NCBI RefSeq assembly: GCF_037975245.1 | Contig: NC_092563.1 | Span: 25,700,960-25,764,959, forward strand | Direction of reading: 5' to 3' | Source: Apostichopus japonicus | Lineage: Eukaryota > Echinodermata > Holothuroidea > Aspidochirotida > Stichopodidae | Length of the DNA: 64,000 nt | Part shown: piece after piece, positions 32,044 through 43,300 of the stretch | How the letters are laid out: the number at the start of each line of letters is the position of its first letter | How positions within the stretch are numbered: position 1 is the first letter of the stretch | Position numbers and translations under genes: made by a program | Notes under the pieces: model-generated | Database searches by the model: none | Told to the model about the DNA's origin: nothing | The model's input: the letters and a program-made list of their open reading frames with translations, nothing else

Positions 32044-34312
32044 CTAATCACCATTATCTAAAAACTTGATGGTATACCATATGGTGAGAAAAGGCCACAG
32101 AGCTATTCCTGACTTCACCATCATGGATGCTGAGGTGGGCATTACATCAGTCGTTGAAAGCTGAACGACCGACTCACAGGAAAAGGAAGATACATCGTAG
32201 TCAGCCAAAGGAGCTCTACAGTCACACATCAAGTAACTTGGGTTGAAAGCAGAATTGTTTGGACAACCAACAAATGTGAATGGTAGAGACTTCATCTATC
32301 AAATAAAAAATATGATTCCTATGAACATGGCTTAAAATGTTATAATTAATTGCATTCAATTGAACTGCTGACTTAAAGACATTGAAGACTCGCCCCAAAC
32401 CGCGTGCCGAGATCTGAAAAAGTTAACTTTCCGTTGCTTGCAAGTGAAGTTTTCTTGTCGCTACAAAATGCAGACAGTAATGAAATGTGATACCTTGTTA
32501 TCTTTTATCTAGACCTGAGATGTCCATCACTGCTATATACACTGTGTTGTGGGTATTGACTGTAGCTGTATATATTGACTGTACACTAGTGTCTTTTTAC
32601 CGATGGTAGCAAGCTGTGTGTGTATTTTCTGGGATCGATGGTGGTGTCTAACACTTCTGTTACACCTCATTCGAAACTAGGTCAGATTACCGGCATGAGA
32701 CGTTTCTTTGTGCGCGAGTCTTCACACCCTTTAAGACACACCACCAAACCTTCCAGTAACTTTTATTATAGAATTGTAAAATGCAAAGAGTTGAGAAACT
32801 ATACAAAACATACCATCAGGTCACTCATACTTTCATGCAACAACTACCTTGCTTATGAACAAAGTAGATTGAAATGACATTCAGTAATAGTCTCCATAGT
32901 ACTTGAGTCTACACTCAGCTACTTCACCTGATGCAGTGTCTTGGTAATGGATGCTTACCTTGGGGTATTTAATGGACTTCATTATGTTTCTTTTGGTGCG
33001 AGGCTGAAGTTGTCTCTTGCCTCGACCTGGTTTCTCGATAACTGTGTAAACTGCAGTCATAGTGTATACAGCAGTATCCGCTATAAAAAGAAAATTTGCA
33101 ATGACTTAAGGTGAGACCCATCTTAAACCTCTGATCCCCCCTTCCACCCCCCCCCTCACTCCTTCATCAGGTCAATCCCCTCCCAGTTCAAGCTACAATC
33201 TCTTCATCAATCATACAGGATGTGTTCTTGTCCATCTCTCTCCCTATGTTTGAATAAAAAAATATCAAATTTATGATCTGATTTCCTTATGCAACTTTGA
33301 TTATCACTACTAGACTGAAGGGAGGATAAGTACTACTACAGCTGCAACTGGTGACTGGTTGGTCATGACTGCCATGTGTGGTGAACTAACAGACGTATGC
33401 AACTGAATATATACATTAAAACAACATGGCATGTAAGGATTCAATGTCAACAACTTGTAACAAAACCTTGCTATCATACAATAGAATGCAAGCTCTGCCC
33501 TACAGCTTCAGATTCTGGATGTAATAGATTAACATACTTGGCAGACTAGGGAGACCCACAGACTTGTCTTATTCAGACTTGTATCATTCATGCACTGATT
33601 AAAGCCTCAATACCTGTTTGCTGATGAATTTCAGAATTTCCGAAGCAGATTCAATGTTTCTTACCCTAAATGCACTCTGACCAGGTGGGTTTAATGGAGC
33701 AAAGCTGTCACAATCGAAAGAAAGAAATTTATTTTCTGTTGCCCTCATGGTGGAACGATTTACCGTAAAATCACTGCGACTGCCCAAAACAGCATGTTCA
33801 TAAAACAAATGTAACCTATACTTGTATCGTCCACTTTTTTTACCCAATTCCACGGAGGAAATGTCTAAAAAAACCTGTTTATTCCTTGCAGTGGAAGGAA
33901 ATGACACAATTTCGCAAACTACATCAGTAACATTGAAAGAAAGATACTATTCAAGAGACAGGATAACACAGGCTAGCCTTAACACAGCTTATATAGTTTC
34001 ATATAAACTATTTGAGCTAAGCTGCGATTACTTAATTCTGGTCGGGAGTGATGTCAGTGAAAAGCCCAAAAGGAACGTACACGAAGCTTAAAAGAGAAGT
34101 CACGAAAGTGGTAAACAAAGAAGGAATGGGCTGATTACTCTCAAACTTGTAAAACCTACCGGACATTGCAAAGTTTGTGAAGTCAGAGCGATGGACTTGC
34201 TTGTCATGATCATACTCTTGGTAGTTTAATTCCTGCCAATCTTCAGGCTCTTGTATGACATCAGAGGTATAAACAATAGGGCCAGGATGGGTCACTGCTG
34301 GCACAGGTGGCT
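32044..34312 (-). other. C-terminal exons with possible basic cleavage site and hydrophobic end
   Basis: Exon 34160-34312 begins EPPVPAVTHPGPIVY, a Pro-rich hinge. Exon 33665-33864 (possibly to 33611 by a second donor) contains HLFYEHAVLGSRSDFTVN. Exon 32959-33080 has GKRQLQPRTKRNIM; RTKR resembles a furin-type site. The last exon has an EGF-like fragment (VGCPNNSAFNPSYLMCDCRA) and ends in a 17-residue hydrophobic run (GIALWPFLTIWYTIKFL) plus five polar residues, fitting a GPI signal or membrane anchor. The phase between 33665 and 33080 does not match in my model. Confidence 0.55.
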
Positions 34313-37300
34313 CTGCCAATAAATAAGTAGTGAGGTCTTATATTAACTTCTCTAATGAGGCTCTAGTGTAAACTGCAAAAATGAAAATGACAAAGGATGG
34401 ATAATTACAAAGAGCTGCATACTTCTGACATCACACTATCTGTTCCCCTTTGGAAAAAAAATGTAGAACCATCAGCTTTTATTAACTTGGTTCCCTAAAC
34501 CCAGCCCCCCCCCACACAATGGCTATTGGTGCCACTATTACACAAACATAAAATCATCTCTGCCAATAACCAGCTTGATTGATGTGCTCATATAGCACCA
34601 CAAGCAGTAGCGGATTAAAGGCAGGGCAACAGGGGCACATGCTCCAGGCCCCCCACATTTTGGGGCCCCCACATATAGTGTATCCTAAAATTTAAAAAAC
34701 TGTCGTAATTGTGATCCACAAAATTCTTAGCATGTAACGTTGAAGTGATGTGTTTCCCATGCTGTTTCGCTGACTGAATATTATTCGCTACTCGAATAAA
34801 GGCAGTCACTAATCAGTCCGGGAGAAACCCTCGATCGAGGGTGTGATTTTTCTTCTCAGTGAAATAGCCTGTGTACAGTTGTTATGTAAGCAGACTATAT
34901 GGCCCCCCACACAATTGCATGCCCCGGGCCCCCCAATCGCTTAGTCCGGCCCTGACCACAAGACTGCTAATCGTGGAGTGTACACCAGCTTTATACATCA
35001 CAAATTCAATCTGCAGAATGTAACAATTATCTAATATCCCTCTGACCCCCACCCCCTTAAAACAAAAGAAAAAAAACCTGCGATATTAACAAAGGTAAAG
35101 CACAAACCATGCATGTAATACTGGACAAACACAGCTAGTCGTGATGCTTTGCCGGTATTGGTTCCTGAATTCCAGTTGCTGCCAGATGTTCGTCTGCTGA
35201 ACAATATTAATGGATAAGCAGCGCTGACTTGCCAGTCACAGGCGAATTCCACATCCCCATCTATCACCATTAACCATCCGCTCCTTTCTTCACATTTACC
35301 CAAATTTTTATCAACTGATAAGAACCTCTCGTTTCCATCACGGTTCCTAAACCACAACACGATAAGAAGAAACAATAGCAGAAGCTAATTAATTAGTCAT
35401 CACATCTGCATTGTGACTGATTGTTTGACAGCCCTGCTGGGGGAGACTCATAGTAGATGACTACAAACCCATCAGTTAGGAGATGTGATCCAGCTAAGAC
35501 TATCAGCTTCCATGTTGTATTCAGTCACTATAATTGCAAACCACCCCCTCCCCCCCCTCCTCCAACTATCATGTGTAGGTAACATTAACTTTGTACATAT
35601 TATGAGAAGGTTAAGAGATCTCTGGCAACAGTCATTTACATATATCTCAACTTCTCAAATAAATTGCTAGTAATCGTGTTTAAAGAATTGTTAAACAATG
35701 TATAATTTGAAAACAAGAGATTTATCACTGCTTGTTTCTTCCTTCCCATTTACTTTCTCTCATGCTGTTTCTATTATTTGGAGAGTTTAAAGGGTGTAAT
35801 GACTCGCGCACAAAGAAACGTCTCATGCCGGTAATTTGACCTAGTTTCGACTGAGGTGTAACAGAAGTGTTAAACACCACCATCGATCCCATCAAATACA
35901 CACACAGCTTGCCACCATCAGAAATTAGACACTAGTGTACAGTCACTACATTCAGCTACAGTCAATACCCATAACACAGTGTACATAGCAGAGATGGACA
36001 TCTCAGCAGGGAGTTGTTATAGAACTCCCTGATCTCAGGTCCAGATAAAAGATAACAAGGTATCACGTTTCATTTCTGTCTGAATTTTGTAGCAATAAGA
36101 AAAAAGCTTCAACTTGCAAGCAACGGAAAGTTAACTTTTTCACAGGGCGGCACGTGGTTTGGGGCCAGTCTTCAAAGCCTTTAAGCAAAAGCAGATCTAT
36201 TTTTTGTGATAGCTGAAAGCAAAGATGAAATGAACCCACCCGGTGTGAATTTGAAAGTTTGGGGTTTCCTCGGCTGTTGTCAGGTCTGTGTAAGGCCATG
36301 CTGATGTTAAAGTGGCAGCTGAGAACCAAGTGTGTGGTTTAGTGTCAGCTCCATCAAAACGAAGATCCAACACCAGTTGATCATCAACATCATAAACAGC
36401 CAACTGGACCTGATAAAATAAAAATATTGTCAGTATTCAGTCTTATCAGAGAGCTACAACAATAACCACATACTTTAACAGAAATTCTTTTGTTTTTCTT
36501 AAAGAGAAAGAAATTTCTTAACCTTCATTAGTTTCTGGGGACTTCCTTTGGTAGGGAGGTTTTTCTGTTTTACATCATAACAGTACATATCATCTCCAAG
36601 AAGCCAATCACAGCTATTGCTTGACTGCACCAAGTAAGTTTATAACCTTAAATTAACTTCAGAGAATATCTTTCATTACCTGCTTATGCAATCAGGCATT
36701 GGCATTCATGGGTAATGATTAAGACTACTAGAGGAACTACAATCACCAGACACAATCTGTTCCCCTCTACAATTCAATGTTATGCCAACACTGACCTATT
36801 TGATTGACCGTACTTGTGAGTTCCAACTTTAATGGTATGTGACTAGAATTGCTTACATTCTAACAGAGTTACTAATGAGGATATGGTGGATGGTCTTGGC
36901 AGGAAGGGTGGGTTTGAGGCTATGATGAGTGAGTATGATGGGTCAGGGATATGACTAAAAAGTAAGACAGGTTTCGGGATATGACGAATAAGACGGGTTT
37001 AAGGATATGACAAGTAAGTTTGACGGGTTTTGGATATGACGAGTAAGTATGACAGTTTCGGGGATATGGCGATTAAGTATGATACAGGTAATTCCCATAA
37101 CAGTACACATACGACGGGAGAACCAAGGCCAGCATGGCCACTGGTGATGAATAAAAATATGCTAAGGATACCCTCCCTTCTTTCCAACATACAACCTGAA
37201 GTTTATGACAGTCAACAATCTTCACACCAGAAACTCCTCACGGGGTTTTAATTTTGCTACTAACCTCTTTGACATAAGTGTCTCTATTCCACATTCTTAT

Positions 37301-40300
37301 CAGTTCAGTGTCAAGAAAGTGAGAATTCCTTCTATTTCCTCCATTGAAACTGTCAGCCTTGTCCCTGTTGTCCCAGAGCATGCTAATACTCTCATCATTT
37401 CCAGCAAATGCATCAAACACAAGTACAAAATCTGGAAAATGGGCACAGAAGGAGAAACTTTATATCAGTGAATTTAACTGCTGTCTAGATTTAGTTCTAA
37501 AAACACAAACCAACCTGGAATACTAGTGTGTGGGGAGGGGGAGGGGATGAAGGAGGGGATGGGTTCCCTAGGAGGTATTAACTGCATGTGATTCATCTGT
37601 TGTTGACTGGTCAAGTAAATTTTGCCAATTAAAGCAATTGGTTGTCTTTGCATATTATAATGCTTGAGTCTGTGGCTGTGCAGTGTTCATTATGAAAATT
37701 AGAATTACTCTAAAAAATTTAAATTTGGAATCAATGAATCATGTACAAATATTTCAAGACCACTGAACTATCCAGATATAGAGTACATACTGCATAACCA
37801 ATGCATAAACAACTGCAAAGATCTGCTTATAAGCTTTGACCTACACATTCTAGCTGCTCCTTTCAGAATAAATGATAACAGTAAATCTAGATGGGATTAC
37901 CCTGATCAATGATAAACTGTCAAACATAGAGACAATCCCTCCACATGGGGGTAGCTCAGCTAAACAGCGTCCCACTAACAGTTTAATCTCACAGGTCTCC
38001 ATTTATACACCTGGCTGAAGAGAAGCAGGACTCGAACCTGCAAGCTTTAGATCACAAGTCCACTGCCTTAACCACTTGATCACAATGCTCTCAACATTAT
38101 CAGATTTATACATTTGCCTTGTGCTACATCAGCTGTTGCATTGGTCATTCCAATTAGATTCCCTATAGGCCTACCATAAATCTGATCACCTGGGGAATAA
38201 ACAACAAATACATACCTTTGATACAAAATCCATGAAATAAGTCTGTGCACTCTGCAGATATAAGTTCACCATTTTTCCTAGAGAAATCAAATAAATAGTA
38301 TTTCAAATGTGAAATTTATTTTGACTGAGGGACAAAAGAGAAAAGAGAGGGCATATGGATCAATAGGCTATGGCCAATACAAAAGAAAATGTACCTTTGT
38401 TACATTGTCCATTTTTGAAATTAGTTTTGCAAATTCAATATAAATAACAAGAACATGACCACTTTACCTTAAGAGTCTGCAGCTACTGGTTGACTGAGAG
38501 GATATCCAAATATGATCTAGAAAAACCAATATAGCAATACTGAATCAAACAACCATGTATACTGGAGTACCATGTATGATGGAGTACCATGTAAAAGTAC
38601 CATGTATGATGGAATACCATTAAAGAGTACCATGTATGATGGAATACCATGTTAGAGTACCGTGTATGATGGAGTACCATGTAAGAGTACCATGAATGAT
38701 GGAGTACCATGTAAAAGTACCATGTATGATGGTGTACCATGTAAGAGTACCATGCATGATGGAGTACCATGTAAGTGAACCATGTATGATGGAGTACCAT
38801 GTAAAAGTACAATGTATGATGGAGTACCATGTGAGAGGACCATGTATGATGGAGTACCATGTAAGAGTACCATGCATGATGAGGTACCATGTAAGTGTAC
38901 AATGTATGATGGAGTACCATGTGAGAGTACCATGTGTGATAGTGTACTATGTATGATGGAGTACCATGTAAAAGTACCATGTATAAAGAAGTACATTGTA
39001 AGAGTACCATGTATGGAGTACCATGTAAGTGTACCATGTATGATGGAATACCATTTGTAAGAGTACCATGTATGATGGGGTACCATGTGAGAATACAATG
39101 TATGATGGAGTACCATAAAATTACCAACCTCAGCATCTATTGTATGTGTGTTGTGTCGGTTTAATCAATATCATTTTACAATTATTGATATAACAAACTT
39201 AGTCACTGTATGCATATAACCACATACAGCAGCTAAGTACGAGTTGATGTAGTAGGCTGTGTGCTCTGGTAAATGATGATGGTGGTACTGATGGTACCAG
39301 TGATGATGGTAATGGAAGTTCCTTACACCATCAGAATGTACACAAGTAATGTAAATACATGCAACAACATCATGATACACGGAACACAGACTTACGTGCA
39401 GTTAATAGCATGGAAGCAATAAAGGGTAACTAGTTGTTATAACTGCTAGATATATATAACTGTATAATGGATACCATACCAGACTTTATTCAACTATTTC
39501 TTACCAAGGTGGGCATATTGTATTCTTTGTAACAGGTATTCATCTTGCTCTGTGCTGTGAGGGTAACTGATCAAATGAGCCTGCATCCTCCTACAGTATT
39601 CTGACATCTCAGTAAAGGTCATGACCTCTCTAGACAGAATGACATCATGAACAAGATCTACCATTAACAACGACAAAAAACATGGTTCCACGATAAATGA
39701 TATATACTTACAAATAAGAAAGAAACTGGATACTTGAAAGATCTCGACAGATTTAAAGAAAGTGTAGATTCCTTCAAAAGATATTTCAGTGTCTCAAGTT
39801 GATGGCTTAACCAAATTGCTTGAAAATTTCTGTATCTTGTGTCAAAAAACCACATTCTCACAGCATTTTTGAAAAGTGAAAAATATGAATGTTTCAATGT
39901 GTTGATGTTTTGTGAATGCAGATCTGGCAACAGCAGAGTGAACATTATTATTACTTTTATTATTATTATTATTATTTTATAGCTTGAAGTTTATAAACAT
40001 TTTCGGAATATGAAAAGTAACTAATATTCTATAATACGTTCGTTTCAAAACGGTAAAATTGTTTAACAATCGTTGATCAATAAACGAGGGAAAATCAATG
40101 AAAACCTATATGCCTGAAAAAAAAACAAAAAAAAAACGATATGATCAGGGCAATTGAGCTGAAATCTCTCTGTGTTTCTTCATACTATTTAAATACTATT
40201 TCTACAGAACTAAAACCAATTTTCTACAGAGAAAATTGTACTTTGAGGAAATTTTAAATATAAATTGGCATCTTAGGCAAACTTTCCAACTGTGACACAA

Positions 40301-43300
40301 TTCCAGAGTAAATCAACAAGAATATAATCATGATAATAATAAGGAAGTACAACTATTGAAGACAATCTACCATGGTGATATCATAGGCCACCTTTTGTGA
40401 TCCACTACCTGGAGTAAGGAAAAGTTTAGTTCATGCAACAACACTTTGAGTTCGTCTGTTTGGGACATTACGACTTCAACTAACAGTATGAAATATTTTT
40501 GCTCTTTCTAAGGTAAGTCTTACACTGACTGCCACAGCTGGTAACATCCCTTTAAGCGGTTTATCACTAAAACATATTTCTGAGGGAGATTAACCCGTTT
40601 CAAGCCATATTCTAAAACTAATACTGTCATGGCCGAGTTTGATGATGTCTACATTCCATTTCTGATGGAACCAACATTTATTCATGTTGCTCTCCCACAG
40701 ACTGGTTTCACATTCAATAACTAATATCAACTCACCATTCATGTCCCTATATAAGCCACAGCGAAGCTCATTGCATGCCCTTGTTTCCATAGCAACCCCA
40801 CTGCATGGTACCTGTGGGTCTAAACACTGTCTCTCTCTGGATTGTGACCCTCCCTCACAAGATGTGGAACAGCTTGCCCACTCTAACCAGTTACCCCATC
40901 CTCCAGCTAAGGTTACTTCAGAGGTCATTTGTGGTTCTGTGTACACCCAGAGACTAGAGGTATAGTCCCAATCGACAACGCACCCATCTACTCGAAAGCC
41001 AATCACATCCTCTGCTTCCTCAGTTCCTGACGCTGAGATGTAGGAAATACCATCCATGTGTCCATCATTACCCACCGTTAAATTGAACAGCAAATCATAA
41101 AAAGACTCGTCCACTTCAAAATCTGTTACTCCCTCAAAGACAAGATTTGGAATCACGGCTGAAAAGTCATCCTCGTCAGGGAACAATGTTGGTAGGACAG
41201 TGACGATCGGCTCATACAGAGCCACAAGGGGTAAGATGGTTGCTTGCAGCTGAGGTCCATCCAAGACCGACACCCTCACCACCTCCGCCATGACGTCAAT
41301 CAATATCATGGATTCTTTATGGCTTAGCCAGCTCTCCAGACCGCTTAAAATTGCTTGAAAGTCTTCGGTGATCAGTTGGGTAGACTGTAGTGGTTCAAAT
41401 AATATGAAAGCTTTGACCAGGTTTTGTACGACCGGCAGGGAATCATTGATTGTGGTTTCCCAAACCGTATCGAGAATTAACTGAGTAAGACTGTTGGTAA
41501 CATTGGTCAATAGGTGGGTGGCCTCACTCATAGCCATGTTCCACAGTTGCCCTTGCAGAAAGCTCTCTTTGGTGCCGGACAAAGACTTCCAATTTTGAGC
41601 AGAGAGATGTAAACTTGTCAACGTCTGGTACAACGATTCAACGTTTCTCAGGTAAACCACGTCCTCGGTCTCCAAGTTCGGTGTAAACTCCACCAGATCC
41701 TGCCTGAGATATTCATGTCTGTGCTCAAGTTTTGGAAAATCCCCACAAGGGAGGTGATCTGGGTCAGTGAATCCAAAATAAGATAAATCGCTACCTGGGA
41801 GAGCTAGATATGCAGCAAACAGCTGGGATTTAGGATCCCCAATCCAGGAAGGCGGCATAGCGTCAAAAAAGGTCATAAAAAGAGTGACCTCCTGATGAAT
41901 GTTAGAATCAATAGCTATCTCCTCGAAACGAGACTCATCGGTGATGAAAGAATCGGTGGGACCGATGTTGAGTAAAACTTTTCTATCTTTCGGTTCCTCT
42001 GAGGGAAATTGAAAAGTTTGTAAAAAGAAACTGTCCACGATATTGTCAACATCAGATGGCAACAATTCACTAGCTGGCAACAGAAGGGTGTCCCTTGTCT
42101 TGTGTCCAATCAGCATAAACTGGCGGGTGGTTTCCATGGAAACTAACAAAGGCAAACAAAGTTTGAAATATATCTCCATTGTAGTCTACAATAATCACAT
42201 TGTTTGTTCATATGGTAATTTTATTTTAATATATATTTTGGCCTGGACAATGAATATTAAATCTTCTCTGAGTTAAGTATTGGTACTTATCTTGAACTCA
42301 TCATCTAGTCTGCTGTAGTACTAATGGATCACATCAGCAATGTTTGCTACTACTACTGTCTGTATGTGATGGATATTTACAAATCAGGTAAATACATTAT
42401 TGATATACTTTTCTCTATACACTACACAGAGGCCTATGTAGTATTGAGTGACACTGAACACACAGGAACCATACACCACCTACATATTGAATTAGACATC
42501 GGTACATCATTTCAATACTGCAACAGTTCATACTACATCTTCAAGGTCATGCCAAGTTAGAGGTCAAGTAATCAAAGATGACACAATGTCAAGAAGCTTT
42601 ACATTTGAGTGCTAGTAATATGTAGATTAAAAGCACGGCTTCAATTGATTTTTAGCTAATTTAATTATGGTAGCTCCAAACCATAACAGCACCCTTAATA
42701 CAGGACGGTGTTTATTTTAAAGAGTAGCAGTATAGCTTTGCATAGTTTTAAACTTCCAATTAGGATGGCTATCTTAAAGCAAGAAGACCATCTATATAGT
42801 CCCAGTTGAAAACATGTTCGTACCATAACGTGGTGGTTCTGTTGCAAAGGCAATAGCACTTGTAGGGGAAAAGTCAACAGCGGGAACTGTAATGAGAACA
42901 GATACAACTAAAAAATAAACCAAATACTTTGTAAAAAACAAAATCAAGGGTAAGGAAGAGAACAGTAAAGGAAGGGCAGAGTAAGGGAGGGAGGAGTAGG
43001 ATAGGAATTAGCAAGGAAGGGAAGGATAAAGAAGGGAACCGTAAGGTAGGGAAGGATAAGGAAGCTAGGGATTAGTAAGGAAGTTAACAGTAAGGAATGG
43101 ATGGATAATTAAGGAGCTAAGAGTAAGAAGGGTAAGGAAAGGAAGGCTAAGGAAAGATAAGGAAGGGAAAGTTAAGGAAGGGAAAGATAAGGAAGGGAAA
43201 GTTAAGGAAGGGAAAGTTAAGGAAGGGAAGTTAAGGAAGGGAAGGATAAGGAAGGGCAAAGTAAGGAAGGGAAGGATAAGTAATAAAAAAACAGTCCTCA

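Larger units (their letters stand above)
35108..37431 (-). other. Three-exon module with GWLMVIDG and ILFS motifs
   Basis: Exons 37265-37431, 36240-36409 and 35108-35346 make about 190 residues starting FVLVFDAFAGN. Notable parts: LDLRFDGADTKPHTWFS, SAWPYTDLTT, NFQIHTG, GKCEERSGWLMVIDGDVEFA then CDWQ, YPLILFS, and KASRLAVFVQY. I recall similar wording in extracellular matrix proteins of corals, echinoderms and amphioxus, but cannot name a domain entry. Two cysteines flank the GWL core and could pair. Confidence 0.55.

Noticed and set aside
38018-38092. Functional tRNA gene
   Set aside because: B box is perfect, but the acceptor stem and anticodon arm do not pair convincingly and no terminator T-run follows where expected.
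38483-39164. Overlapping frames such as WYSIIHGTLT repeats
   Set aside because: These are produced by the 30-bp minisatellite, open in several frames on both strands, and lie between two good splice sites.
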